From Prolixibacteraceae bacterium (lineage in GTDB: Bacteria > Bacteroidota > Bacteroidia > Bacteroidales > Prolixibacteraceae), in NCBI GenBank assembly GCA_019720755.1, contig CP081303.1:1488001-1552000 (forward strand): 64,000 nt of DNA, given 5' to 3'. A program made the translations under genes and the position numbers. The notes below the pieces were generated by a model. The model had not been told where the DNA came from, searched no databases, and saw only the letters and a program-made list of their open reading frames with translations. This document shows, in pieces, positions 21,160 to 30,583 of this stretch (position 1 is the stretch's first letter; every line of letters begins with the position of its first letter).

Positions 21160-22488
21160 TACTTCGGTAGTTTTTAGGCAACATTAGTCCCATATAATCG
21201 CATCTCTTTGACCGCCTTTTGTATTTTCTTTAAGTTTGCACTTACACTGAACTTAGATAAAAATAGATTTAGCATTAACTCATTGAAATTTATTGTTTTA
21301 ATATTCTTTAGAGAGAAAGGTGTTTGTACTTGATTTCGATTATCTAACCAATCCGTCATCTTAGCTATATTGACAGATGTCATAGACATATTAAAGTGAA
21401 AATAGAGCTTTTTTTTACATCGAGCTTGACAATGATTCAAGCCTGTATATTGTTTAGCATCTCTGTAGATAAATTCTATCTGAAACCTTCTTTTGTAATA
21501 AAGAAGTATCTTTTCTGGTTTTAATTCAGTGTCAGTAGAGAAGTATATTTTATACGAAAGAGTCCCTTTGCTGTTTTGTGATTCCATATATACGACACGT
21601 ATTTTTCTTTTCATCGAAACCGAATATACAACTGCAGAATATAGTGTATATGTTCCAGTCTGCTCTACTAGATCAAAATACTTTTTATCAATTTCTTTAC
21701 AGTTCACTTTACCTCCATATGTTTTAGGTCTTCCTCGTTTCCCTGTTTTTTCTCCTGTATAATAATATTTAAGATTAGCATTACGTCGAAGCCTAGAAAC
21801 AACTTGCATCTGTTGTTCAATCATACTATCTATGAATTTCTTATTTGAAAACCAGGCATCTACGACAAGGTAATTAGATATAGTCTTTATTGAGTCCCTT
21901 TTATTTACAAGTACATCAATATACCAATCATTAAGATTTTGAGACGATTTTGATATTGTTTGAACTGCTTCAAGATGAAAGGCTGTATTTTTTGCTACAT
22001 CAATAGCAGCAATACCACCAATCTCTAATCCTCGTTTTGCTTTACCAGCACAACCCGACCAAAAAGTTCCTAATTCTGGGGTACATTTACCAGACTTATT
22101 TATATATGAAGGATCAAATGCCACTACATACTCAGAACATTTATTCTCTTCGAGTAAATGACGATTAAATTCCATAAAATCAAAAGACTTCGCAAATTGT
22201 TTTCTATAGGTCAGTTCGTTTTTGGTGCCATAACGAGCCAATTGCAAAAAATTTATTTTCCCTATAATGCTTAAGAATAGGCAAAATGTCTCAATTATAA
22301 AATTACGTCTTACTCGTCCAACATCTGACATCTTGTAAAGGGCTTTCTCAATACAGGAAGTATATCTCTTTTGTTTCATCAGTGATCTCCCAACCTTTAA
22401 GATACTGAAAACTAATGATATAACAAAATACAATAACAATTAAATTACTGTATATCAGATATTTGTATGAAAAAACACCGAAGTGTTG
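21157..22488 (-). mobile_element. IS4-superfamily-like insertion sequence
   Basis: This is about 1.33 kb. The ends are imperfect inverted repeats: CAATACTTCGGTAGTTTTT from 21157 and, reversed from 22488, CAACACTTCGGTGTTTTTT. It is inserted at the truncated 5' end of the IS1380 transposase. No matching target duplication is seen, and the missing IS1380 N-terminus is not found on the far side, so a deletion next to the element is likely. Confidence 0.7.
21174..22379 (-). CDS. DDE transposase (IS4-superfamily type)
   Basis: The frame extends to 22439 but the start at 22379 (MKQKRYTS) is more likely because it follows the terminal repeat region and begins the conserved N-terminus. The product of about 401 residues has a DDE layout: YVVAFDPSYINKSGK holds the first Asp, NYLVVDAWFSNKKF the second, and YKRRFQIEFIYRDAKQYTGL the YREK-like block with the Glu. 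The last motif is characteristic of the IS4/IS701-like transposase superfamily. It is uninterrupted and could be active. I cannot assign a precise IS family. Confidence 0.8.
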   Translation of the reverse strand: MKQKRYTSCIEKALYKMSDVGRVRRNFIIETFCLFLSIIGKINFLQLARYGTKNELTYRKQFAKSFDFMEFNRHLLEENKCSEYVVAFDPSYINKSGKCTPELGTFWSGCAGKAKRGLEIGGIAAIDVAKNTAFHLEAVQTISKSSQNLNDWYIDVLVNKRDSIKTISNYLVVDAWFSNKKFIDSMIEQQMQVVSRLRRNANLKYYYTGEKTGKRGRPKTYGGKVNCKEIDKKYFDLVEQTGTYTLYSAVVYSVSMKRKIRVVYMESQNSKGTLSYKIYFSTDTELKPEKILLYYKRRFQIEFIYRDAKQYTGLNHCQARCKKKLYFHFNMSMTSVNIAKMTDWLDNRNQVQTPFSLKNIKTINFNELMLNLFLSKFSVSANLKKIQKAVKEMRLYGTNVA

Positions 22489-22572
22489 ATAATATAAACG
22501 AAGCCTAAATCGACTAAGCTTAATGGCGTCCTTTGATAAGCTTAAGTTGGGGTAGAGGGATGGGAGAGAATT

Positions 22573-22605
22573 AAAAAGGGACTACGATTGTCGCAGTCCC
22601 TTTGA
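22573..22605 (-). terminator. Terminator of mnmE
   Basis: On the minus strand AAAGGGACTGCGA pairs with TCGTAGTCCCTTT around a three-base loop (one G-T pair), and is followed by T residues. Confidence 0.8.
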
Positions 22606-22626
22606 TGTATGTTTTTTTGTATAGGA

Positions 22627-24027
22627 TTACTTTCCGATACAGAAATTTTTAAATATATTTCCTAGTACTTCGTCGGTATTGATGGCTCCTGTGATCTCTC
22701 CTAGGTAGTGCATGCATTCACGAATGTCTTGTGAAACGAAATCGTTTGAGATGCCGCTTTGAATTCCTTGAAGGACTCTATCGATAGCATCGCCTGCTTT
22801 GACTAAGGCTTCATAGTGTCGTGCATTAGAGACGATCACATCTTGGGTGTGAAGGTTTCCTATCTCGGATACTTCGATTAGAAGGGAGCGTAGTTGGCTG
22901 ATGTTTTTCTGTTCTTTGGCAGAGATAAAACATACCTCTTCGTTGCTTTCCAGTGGAAGGTCGGCTAGAAGTGCACGGATGGCATTCGATCCAGCTTTAT
23001 CTGCTTTGTTTCCTACGATAATCACCTGTTGCTCTTCAGAGATCTTTTCTCTGACTTCATCCAAACGTGCGATGTTCTCATTGGTTGGACGAGATAGGTC
23101 CATCATATAAAGAACGACTTGTGCTTGTTGTAGTTTTTGGAATGTGCGTTCGATTCCAAGGCTCTCAATCTTATCTTTTGTGGTACGAATACCTGCTGTG
23201 TCGATGAAACGAAATGCAACTCCTTCGATATTGATTACATCTTCAATGACATCTCTTGTGGTTCCTTCGATATCTGAAACAATGGCTTTCTCTTCGTTGA
23301 GTAGTGCATTAAGTAGGGTAGATTTTCCAACATTGGTCTCTCCAACGATGGCCACAGGAACTCCATTTTTGATAGCATTACCAAGAGAGAACGAGTCTGC
23401 CAAGGAGTGGATCATCTCAGAAATGTTGTTGGCAAGTTGGATTAACTGGGTGCGATCTGCAAACTCGACCTCTTCTTCACTGAAGTCTAATTCTAATTCA
23501 ATCAGCGAGACGATTTGAAGCAATTCGTTGCGAAGAGACATCAGTTCTTTAGAGAATACCCCCTTCATCTGACTCATCGCCATCTTATGTGATGCTAAAG
23601 AGTTGGATGCGATAAGGTCTGCTACGGCTTCAGCTTGACTTAAATCCATCTTTCCATTAAGAAAGGCACGTTGGGTATACTCCCCAGGGTTTGCCAATCG
23701 AGCTCCTTGCTTCATTAAAAGTTGAAGGATGGATTGTTGAATATATTGAGATCCATGGCAAGAGATTTCTACTACATCTTCTCCTGTGAAGGAGTGGGGT
23801 GCACGAAAGATGGAGACCACCACTTCGTCAATCGTTTCGCCCTTCTCTTGGATGGTTCCGAAATGGAGTGTGTTGGCTTTTTGGTCAACAAGTTTTTTTC
23901 CTTCTTTTGGTGAAATGAAAATTTTGTCTGCAATGGAAAGTGCTTCTTCTCCTGATAAACGTAGCACTGCGATTCCTCCAACACCTGGAGCAGTACTAAT
24001 GGCACATATAGTAGATTGATCAATCAT
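22627..24027 (-). CDS. mnmE: tRNA modification GTPase MnmE
   Basis: With MnmG this 466-residue GTPase makes the carboxymethylaminomethyl group on uridine 34 of certain tRNAs. The N-terminal folate-binding domain (1-120) begins IDQSTICAISTAPGVGGIAVLRLSG. The helical domain encloses the G domain with the P-loop GETNVGKSTLLN (about 226-237), the G2 Thr-rich loop EGTTRDV, DTAGIR as G3 and GNKAD as G4. The C-terminus ends in FCIGK, the invariant C-[IL]-G-K motif whose Cys is needed for modification. The protein is complete and of normal length. Confidence 0.97.
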   Translation of the reverse strand: MIDQSTICAISTAPGVGGIAVLRLSGEEALSIADKIFISPKEGKKLVDQKANTLHFGTIQEKGETIDEVVVSIFRAPHSFTGEDVVEISCHGSQYIQQSILQLLMKQGARLANPGEYTQRAFLNGKMDLSQAEAVADLIASNSLASHKMAMSQMKGVFSKELMSLRNELLQIVSLIELELDFSEEEVEFADRTQLIQLANNISEMIHSLADSFSLGNAIKNGVPVAIVGETNVGKSTLLNALLNEEKAIVSDIEGTTRDVIEDVINIEGVAFRFIDTAGIRTTKDKIESLGIERTFQKLQQAQVVLYMMDLSRPTNENIARLDEVREKISEEQQVIIVGNKADKAGSNAIRALLADLPLESNEEVCFISAKEQKNISQLRSLLIEVSEIGNLHTQDVIVSNARHYEALVKAGDAIDRVLQGIQSGISNDFVSQDIRECMHYLGEITGAINTDEVLGNIFKNFCIGK

Positions 24028-24419
24028 ATCTTTCTAATAAATTCGATTCTTCTTTTATCTCTACTTTCTAGACGTGTGTCAAAAAATAGAGGACAAAGAT
24101 AGTGATTATTGTGTGGATATGGTTCTTATTCGTGCTGATATTCTTTTGGGTTGCCCTAGTGCCGTTGGCGATAGATATGAAGCTTCTTTTAAAAGTGTAA
24201 AAAATAGCCTCTCAATATGAAATCGAGAGGCTATCGTTGAAGTTGTTGTGCACTTATTATAATTAAGGGGATCTATGTTCTCTTTTTCGTCGCCTAAGTA
24301 TTCTAAATTTAGAATCCTATTTTCAAGAGACTGTTTTTTCTCTCTCTATCATTGAGATGAGAAAGACGAATGAGCATAGATCATTTTAAGTATCAATACG
24401 AAGTTACTGATAGGCTCCT
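24028..24419. other. Intergenic region with terminator
   Basis: Apart from the sulfatase terminator at 24201-24234, I see no gene or repeat here. The mnmE promoter should lie in its left part but no clear -7 box stands out. Confidence 0.5.
24201..24236 (-). terminator. Terminator of the sulfatase gene
   Basis: ATAGCCTCTC (24204-24213) pairs with GAGAGGCTAT (24225-24234). On the minus strand the stem is followed by TTTTTT. Confidence 0.75.
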
Positions 24420-25844
24420 TTAGATAAAGTATTCCGAAAATGATTTGGTTAGATCCAATGGGTCTTCGAAATGTTTTTGTTCTTTCTGAAGTCTCTTTAT
24501 AAGCTCTTTTACTTTCGGTTGATATTTGTCTTGAAGAGACAGGTCGTAAAGCTCTTTAGGGTCTTCTTTTACATTATATAAAAGCACTTTCTTTGCTGTT
24601 GGGTATACAATCAACTTGTAGTCTCCAACACGAACCATACGTTGTAAGTTCAGGTAGCTCCCATAAATTGCATCATAATTATCATCTGCTTTGGCACTCT
24701 TACATATTGGAAGAAGTGAGTTGAACTCTATGTATGTAGGTTTTTTTACTTTCGCAATATCCAAGGTAGTTGCCATCACATCCTGTAGGTATACCAACTG
24801 TTCTCTCTTCTCATTCTTTGGAATGGATGGGCCAATTACAATAAGTGGTGGTTTCATGCTGTGTTCATACATACTCTGTTTTCCAATCAAACCATGTTTC
24901 CCTACTGCCAAACCATGATCCGCACTATATATGATATAGGTGTTTTTGTCTTTTCCTGTGCGTTTCAACTCTTTAATAATACGACCTATCTGTGCGTCTA
25001 GATGCGTGATAAGTGCATAATATTCGAGTCTATTCATTTGAACTGAATAGCGGGTTCTTGGGAATGGCGCAAGTTTTTCGTCTCTAAGTTTCTTGCTACA
25101 TCCTATAAAATCTTTCCAAGGATATTCAGGCATGAAACTTGTTGGGATCTTAATCTTATCGACATCATACATGTCATTGTAGGCTTTGGGGGCTTGGCGA
25201 GGATCGTGTGGCGCATTAAAAGCAATATACATAAAGAATGGCTTTTTGCTTTTAGTACTTTGGTCTAGGAATTTAATGGCATCATCTGCTACCACTTCCG
25301 ACCAGTGTTTTCCACCTTTCCAATATCCACCATTTTTAGTATCCCATGGTTTCCATTGATGATCATCTCTACTCTTAGGTCTATTGTATCCTTGTGGTGT
25401 TTGGTTTGGCATTCCTGGTCTTTCATGTGCTACTGTCATGAAGATATCCTCCACAGGAGCCTTCACATGCCACTTTCCGGTCATATACGTATCGTACCCT
25501 TTTTCTTCAAGAAGTTGGGCCCACATCATGCCATCTTTGGCTCTTTGAGGAAATTGTTTTTCTGCATTGTGTGCTCTCCAAACACTCATTCCAGAGTTCA
25601 TCATGGCCCTACTTGCGACACAAACAGCACCATTCCATGCCCCCATATTGTATGTGTTTGTGAAGGTGACTCCTTGAGAAGTCAATTGGTCAAGATTCGG
25701 AGTGATTACTTCTGCATTACCTAATGCATGTATCTCTTCGTTACAATGGTCGTCTGCAAAAAGAAAAAGAATGTTTGGCTTTTTCTTTCCAAAGCATTGA
25801 GCCACGAGTAAGAGAATGAACAAGGTTGTTATCTGTCTTTTCAT
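24420..25844 (-). CDS. Secreted sulfatase (S1 type, CxAxR)
   Basis: This 474-residue formylglycine-dependent sulfatase has a signal peptide (1-19). The metal ligands appear in NILFLFADDH (Asp-Asp near 30-31), and the modification motif is CVASR near residue 76, a CxAxR variant of the usual CxPxR. The Cys would be oxidised to formylglycine by a maturase. Further ligands are in TGKWHVK and IIYSADHGLAVGKHG. It should remove sulfate esters from a glycan in the periplasm. The sequence does not tell which sulfate position is cut. It has its own terminator and is transcribed divergently from the GH20-sulfatase operon. Confidence 0.92.
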   Translation of the reverse strand: MKRQITTLFILLLVAQCFGKKKPNILFLFADDHCNEEIHALGNAEVITPNLDQLTSQGVTFTNTYNMGAWNGAVCVASRAMMNSGMSVWRAHNAEKQFPQRAKDGMMWAQLLEEKGYDTYMTGKWHVKAPVEDIFMTVAHERPGMPNQTPQGYNRPKSRDDHQWKPWDTKNGGYWKGGKHWSEVVADDAIKFLDQSTKSKKPFFMYIAFNAPHDPRQAPKAYNDMYDVDKIKIPTSFMPEYPWKDFIGCSKKLRDEKLAPFPRTRYSVQMNRLEYYALITHLDAQIGRIIKELKRTGKDKNTYIIYSADHGLAVGKHGLIGKQSMYEHSMKPPLIVIGPSIPKNEKREQLVYLQDVMATTLDIAKVKKPTYIEFNSLLPICKSAKADDNYDAIYGSYLNLQRMVRVGDYKLIVYPTAKKVLLYNVKEDPKELYDLSLQDKYQPKVKELIKRLQKEQKHFEDPLDLTKSFSEYFI

Positions 25845-26249
25845 TATTGTGTTTTTTACCCTTATGTATTAATAAGTAAGGGAAGTTTTACTGTGTTTGT
25901 TATGAATAAAGGTAATGATTGTTTGACTGAATTTTAAGCACCGATTGTATTTCTGACGATAAATGAATCCCAATATGATTTATTTGCAATATTTATACAA
26001 TTATTGAATAATTAGTGTTAAAAACTAGGTAGTGTTTGATGTTTGTTTCCTAATTGAATTGTAAAAAAACTAATTATGTTCTATCATATTACCTATCGAT
26101 TAGTAAAATAAATAGGTTATATTTATATTTATTTCTTGGGATGTTTGACGGGATCTTTCTCCTCAATAAACCTCATTGAAGAATTAGAAGGTTATATCCA
26201 CCATGTCTCCTAGGAGTGAATTATAAACACATTGAATAAAACGAACTAA
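25845..26249. other. Divergent intergenic region of the glycan cluster
   Basis: This is about 400 bp of AT-rich sequence between the divergent sulfatase gene and the GH20-sulfatase operon, and it should hold both promoters. I see no ORF or long hairpin. ACCTAT/ATAGGT half-sites near 26091-26117 are too short to call. Confidence 0.45.
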
Positions 26250-27869
26250 ATGAGAAAACTATTCTTGTTCCTCTTCCTGTGTATTATCACGTTGTCACTT
26301 CAGGCAACCGATATTATACCAGAACCGATGGTATCTAATAAAATTGATGGGAAATTCACTTTCCATAGTGGAATTAAAATTGCTGCCCCTAATGAGTTTA
26401 AAAAAGAGGCATTGATTCTTTCTACTCTAATGAAGACTTCTAATGGCTTTGAATTTGAGGTAAAGAAAAGAGCCCGACATGCTGATGTTGTCTTGAAACA
26501 CAATCCTAAACTTCTCGATTCTTTGGGTGAAGAGGGATACAAGCTGGTAATTCGTCCAAATCAAATCACTATTTCTGCCCCGACATCTACTGGAGCTTTT
26601 TATGCAATTCAGACTATTCGCCAACTGCTTCCTGTAGCGGTAGATGGTTATTATCCAACCCCTGAGATTAAGATGTCCATTCCTTGTTATGAGATCGAAG
26701 ATCAGCCAAGATTTTCTTGGAGAGGTTATATGCTGGACTGCTCTCGTTATTTTGTTTCAGTAGATCGTATCAAGAAGCATCTCGACTTGATGGCTCTTTA
26801 CAAACTGAACACTTTTCAATGGCATCTTACCGACTACCAAGGATGGAGAATGCAAGTCCTTCACTATCCTAAGTTGACTAAAGTGGGTTCCAAAAGAGAT
26901 CATACAATCTTTAAGCGTAGAGGGGCTGTTTTTGTGGATGATAAGACTCCAGATAATGGTTTTTACACCCAAGAGCAGATCAAAGAGTTGGTGTCTTATG
27001 CTGCGGATCGTCATATTACAATCATTCCAGAAATAGATCTCCCAGCACACTCTATTGCTGCAATTGCTGCCTATCCTGAAATATCTTGTACCGGAAATCC
27101 TGCAGAAGTAAGAGCTCTAAAAGTGGGTGGGATGAGCAATGTGATCTGCCCTGGAAAAGAGATCTCTTTTGAGTTTGTCGAAAATGTTTTGAAAGAGGTA
27201 TTTGAGCTTTTCCCTTCAAAGATCGTACATATTGGTGGCGACGAGGTGAAAAAAGATGGATGGAAACAATGTCCTCATTGTAGCAAGAGAATGAAAGAGG
27301 AGTCGTTGAAAGACTATAATGCACTTCAAAGTTACTTTATAACAAGAGTGGAGGCTTTTGCAAACAAACATAACCGCACTATTATTGGTTGGGATGAGAT
27401 CCTTGATGGAGGGGTTGCTCCCAATGCGATGGTCATGAGTTGGAGAGGTGAAAAAGGAGGTATCAAAGCTGCGAAGATGCACCACCCTGTAGTTATGACT
27501 CCCAATAGCTTCTTATATTTCGATTATCTACAGTCAAACGACAAGCATAATGAACCATATGTGCAGTTTAGAAAAGTACTTCCTATCAAGGAAGTTTATC
27601 GTTATAATCCAACTCCTAGTAGTCTGAGTGAAAAAGAGCAAAAGTATATTATGGGAGCACAGGCAAATATGTGGGGAAATTTTGTTACGACTCCAGCGCA
27701 CTATGAATATATGACTTATCCTCGTCTTTGCGCTTTGTCTGAATTAGTATGGACTCCATTAGAGAAGAAAAACTATAACCATTTCGAGTCGAAACTGGAG
27801 AAACAATATCAACGTTTTGATGAGATGCATGTGGCATATCGTCGTCATGATAAGAGTGTTCAAGAATAA
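26250..27869 (+). CDS. GH20 beta-N-acetylhexosaminidase, secreted
   Basis: This 539-residue protein has a signal peptide (1-19, ending LQAT). It has an N-terminal GH20b domain (about 20-150) and the GH20 TIM barrel from RFSWRGYMLDCSRYF onwards. The catalytic Asp-Glu pair is in HIGGDEVKKDGW (near residues 329-330) and the substrate-binding WHLTDYQGWR segment is near 191-200. It should release terminal GlcNAc or GalNAc from glycans by substrate-assisted catalysis. It is followed after 10 bp by a sulfatase gene. That supports a sulfated amino-sugar glycan such as a glycosaminoglycan or mucin-type chain as substrate. Confidence 0.93.
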   Translation: MRKLFLFLFLCIITLSLQATDIIPEPMVSNKIDGKFTFHSGIKIAAPNEFKKEALILSTLMKTSNGFEFEVKKRARHADVVLKHNPKLLDSLGEEGYKLVIRPNQITISAPTSTGAFYAIQTIRQLLPVAVDGYYPTPEIKMSIPCYEIEDQPRFSWRGYMLDCSRYFVSVDRIKKHLDLMALYKLNTFQWHLTDYQGWRMQVLHYPKLTKVGSKRDHTIFKRRGAVFVDDKTPDNGFYTQEQIKELVSYAADRHITIIPEIDLPAHSIAAIAAYPEISCTGNPAEVRALKVGGMSNVICPGKEISFEFVENVLKEVFELFPSKIVHIGGDEVKKDGWKQCPHCSKRMKEESLKDYNALQSYFITRVEAFANKHNRTIIGWDEILDGGVAPNAMVMSWRGEKGGIKAAKMHHPVVMTPNSFLYFDYLQSNDKHNEPYVQFRKVLPIKEVYRYNPTPSSLSEKEQKYIMGAQANMWGNFVTTPAHYEYMTYPRLCALSELVWTPLEKKNYNHFESKLEKQYQRFDEMHVAYRRHDKSVQE

Positions 27870-27879
27870 ACCATAAACT

Positions 27880-29442
27880 ATGAAGTTTAAGTATACTCCA
27901 TTGGCGATACTAATAGTCCTTTTGACTTTGGTGTCGTGTAGTAAGAAAGAGGTCGAAAAGAAACGTCCTAATATTCTTTTTATCATGGCGGATGACCACA
28001 CATCCCAAGCATGGGGAATCTATGGAGGGGTGTTGAAAGACTATGTACATAACCCGAATATCGAGAGATTGGCAGACCAAGGGATGGTGTTTGATAATGC
28101 AATGTGTACAAACTCTATCTGTGTCCCTAGTAGGGCTTCCATTATGACAGGGGAGTATAGCAACAAAAATCAAGTGTATATGTTGCGTGATCGTTTGGAT
28201 GAGAATCGTCCTAATGTGGCAAAACTCCTTCATCAGAATGGGTACCAAACAGCCCTTATTGGGAAATGGCATCTAAAATCTAAACCTTCAGGGTTCGATT
28301 ATTTTAATGTGTTACATGATCAAGGTCGTTATTGGGATCCTATCTTAAAGAGCGAGAAGAATTGGCAAGAGGGACCTAAAGGGGGTGAGGTAATCAAAGG
28401 CTTCTCTACAGATGTCATCACCGATCTAACTATTGATTGGTTGAAAAATAGAGATGATAAGAAGCCCTTTATGATGATGTGTCACTTTAAAGCGACACAT
28501 GAACCATACGACTTTCCTGAGAGATATAAGGATCTTTATAAAGATCAAGAGATTCCTTACCCTGAAACACTCCTTGACTTTGACAAAAAGAATACTGGAC
28601 GAACTTATGATGGGCAGACTTTAGAGAATCTTATATGGAGATGGGAGAAAGCTAGTGAAGATCCAGAAAAGTGGTGGTGTAAATATCCTGAGTTGCCATT
28701 TTCAACGAAAGGATTAGACTCTATTGCTGCTCGTAAGAAAGCATACCAAAAGCTGGTAAAAGACTTTATGCGTTGTGGGGCTGCGATTGATGACAATATA
28801 GGTCGACTTTTAGATTATCTAAAAGAGGCTGGATTGGATGAAAATACTGTCGTTATATATACAGCGGATCAAGGCTATTTTCTTGGAGAACATGGTTTCT
28901 TTGATAAGCGAATGATTGCAGAAGAGTCGCTTCATATGCCTTTCGTGATACGTTATCCAAAAGAGATTAAGGGTGGAACACGAAATGAGGATATCATCTT
29001 AAATGTCGATATTCCTGCTTTATTTGCCGATTATGCACAGGTGAAGAAGCCTAATTGGATGCAAGGGGAGAGTTTTCGACCTCTTCTAAAAGGAGAACAT
29101 CCTGCTACTTGGCGAAAGTCGATGTACTATCGTTATTGGGAACACTATCCAATACGACCAGGACATCTAGGAGTGCGTAACGATCGTTATAAGTTGGCTC
29201 TCTATTATGGGGTGCCTATGGATAAAGATTCAAAGATAAAGCGTACTGCCCCAGAGTGGGAATTTTATGACCTTAAGGAAGATCCTAAAGAGCTTCATAA
29301 TGCCTGCCAAGATGCACAATACCAAGATATTATTCTTGAGATGAAACATGAGATCGTTCGACTTCGCAATGAGGTGGGAGATGATGATAGTGAACGTCCA
29401 TGGATTAAGGCGGTTGTGGAAAAGGAGTTGAGTAATATTTAA
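27880..29442 (+). CDS. Sulfatase lipoprotein (S1 type, CxPxR)
   Basis: This 520-residue formylglycine sulfatase has a lipoprotein signal peptide (VLLTLVSC, Cys20). The metal site begins NILFIMADDHTSQAWG (Asp-Asp near 38-39). The modification motif is CVPSR in SICVPSRASIMTGEY near residue 86. GKWHLKS and VIYTADQGYFLGEHGFFDKR supply further ligands. The C-terminal region with EFYDLKEDPKELHN is usual for the family. It shares an operon with the GH20 gene (10 bp spacing) and probably removes a sulfate from the hexosamine before or after the GH20 acts. It resembles the GlcNAc-6-sulfatase type, but this assignment is only a guess. Confidence 0.92.
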   Translation: MKFKYTPLAILIVLLTLVSCSKKEVEKKRPNILFIMADDHTSQAWGIYGGVLKDYVHNPNIERLADQGMVFDNAMCTNSICVPSRASIMTGEYSNKNQVYMLRDRLDENRPNVAKLLHQNGYQTALIGKWHLKSKPSGFDYFNVLHDQGRYWDPILKSEKNWQEGPKGGEVIKGFSTDVITDLTIDWLKNRDDKKPFMMMCHFKATHEPYDFPERYKDLYKDQEIPYPETLLDFDKKNTGRTYDGQTLENLIWRWEKASEDPEKWWCKYPELPFSTKGLDSIAARKKAYQKLVKDFMRCGAAIDDNIGRLLDYLKEAGLDENTVVIYTADQGYFLGEHGFFDKRMIAEESLHMPFVIRYPKEIKGGTRNEDIILNVDIPALFADYAQVKKPNWMQGESFRPLLKGEHPATWRKSMYYRYWEHYPIRPGHLGVRNDRYKLALYYGVPMDKDSKIKRTAPEWEFYDLKEDPKELHNACQDAQYQDIILEMKHEIVRLRNEVGDDDSERPWIKAVVEKELSNI

Positions 29443-29463
29443 AAATACTTTACGACACCAATA

Positions 29464-29504
29464 AAATAGAGGCATGGGACTTTTCCAATGCCTCTATTTT
29501 TTTA
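29464..29504 (+). terminator. Terminator of the GH20-sulfatase operon
   Basis: AAATAGAGGCAT pairs with ATGCCTCTATTT around a short inner stem (GG with CC), followed by a T-run. Confidence 0.85.
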
Positions 29505-29559
29505 TTGTGTAAGGTTTATTAGAATCAAACATTATTTTAGATGGACTGATTGGAATATA

Positions 29560-29740
29560 GGTTCCTGAGCCCTTCGACAAGCTCAGGGAGCCCTTGTTGA
29601 AACATAGGGCCTCTTGTTGAAACACTGAGCCCTTCGACAAGCTCAGGGACCACCTGTTGAAACATAGGGCCCCTTGTTGAAATACTGAGCCCTTCGACAA
29701 GCTCAGGGACCCCTTGTCGAAACACAGGGGCCTGACTAAT
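29560..29740. repeat. Three-copy 60-bp-period palindromic repeat array
   Basis: The palindromic core CCTGAGCCCTTCGACAAGCT(CAGG) occurs at 29564-29587, 29625-29648 and 29685-29708, a spacing of 60 bp. The arms CCTGAGC and GCTCAGG form a hairpin around CCTTCGACAA. The ~36-bp stretches between cores are variants of each other (CCTTGTTGAAACATAGGG). A fourth half unit, CCTTGTCGAAACACAGGGG, closes the array. It resembles REP-like elements. It lies after the sulfatase terminator and the ORFs over it are artefacts. Confidence 0.85.
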
Positions 29741-29966
29741 ACACAGGATCCCAAAAGTTGTCACAACGAAAATGTTTCAACGTTATATTATATCAAAAAC
29801 ATGGTTTGAACCTATTTATTTCAAGTATGTCCCTACGGCTGCTGAAACATAATTTGTCGACTATAATGATCTTAATTGGATGATTGATAAATCATGGCAA
29901 ATAAACTAGATATTATTTTATCAATTTGACGAGTCCTCCTAAAATAATATTTGATCCGTAATACTC

Positions 29967-30377
29967 CTATTTTTTAACCAACTGATCGATAGAAAACTTC
30001 CCTGGTCCCATAATAAATAGGGCAATAAATCCCACAAGATATAGTATTGCCAACTCTTTTTGTCCTATTGGATCGCCAGCATGAATCAATAACACCGCAA
30101 CAAGCATGGTAATAATTAGAGGTATTGTTGCTAATCGAGTGAAAGCGCCTATCACTACCAATGCAGCACATACTAATTCTGCAAAAATGGCTAAAATAAC
30201 GGATACTTTTACTGAAATAACAATTGCTGGAAACTGCTCTTTGGCTATTAATGTGTCGTAAGCTTCGAACTTACCCCAACCGTGAGTTATCATCAATAGT
30301 CCTAAAGCGACACGTAAGACAAGGAGAGCAAGACTTGTCCCCGTCACCTTACTTGAAAAAAGAATAGATTTTATCAT
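29967..30377 (-). CDS. DoxX family membrane protein
   Basis: The frame extends to 30440, but the start at 30377 (MIKSILFSSK) is preferred because it gives the usual DoxX length (about 136 residues). Four hydrophobic helices are visible, beginning LALLVLRVALGLLMITHGWGK with the conserved helix-1 His-Gly, and ending FIALFIMGPGKFSID, the typical DoxX C-terminal helix. Family members are small inner-membrane proteins, some linked to thiosulfate oxidation or redox stress; the role here is unknown. It is divergent from the first GIN gene. Confidence 0.82.
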   Translation of the reverse strand: MIKSILFSSKVTGTSLALLVLRVALGLLMITHGWGKFEAYDTLIAKEQFPAIVISVKVSVILAIFAELVCAALVVIGAFTRLATIPLIITMLVAVLLIHAGDPIGQKELAILYLVGFIALFIMGPGKFSIDQLVKK

Positions 30378-30516
30378 CTGTTTTTTTGTTAAGAAGTTAC
30401 TTCTTATGCTAACAAACAAGGGGAAACTTTGTTTAACCATAATTTACTTAAGAGATCGTATCTTTTTAGTCAAAAACGAAATGATATTTTGTTTTATTTA
30501 ATGTTTGTTAAATGTG

Positions 30517-30524
30517 TATATTTG
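30517..30524 (+). promoter_or_regulatory. -7 box upstream of first GIN gene (TATATTTG)
   Basis: TATATTTG matches the Bacteroidota -7 consensus and lies 60 bases before the start of the first GIN-domain gene. A TTTTG near 30488 could be the -33 element, with slightly long spacing. Confidence 0.5.
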
Positions 30525-30583
30525 TGATGGTTCTCTAGCCTTTTGTGGAGTGGGCTAAAAATATGAAAACAAACTAGCTATAT

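Noticed and set aside
29560-29740. Possible CRISPR array
   Set aside because: The period is exactly 60 bp, the 'spacers' are variants of each other, and there is no cas gene or leader.
29494-29764. Two overlapping minus-strand ORFs with repeated SLSKGS/PELVEG peptides
   Set aside because: The repeats are translations of the 60-bp palindromic DNA array in two frames, not a real repeat protein.
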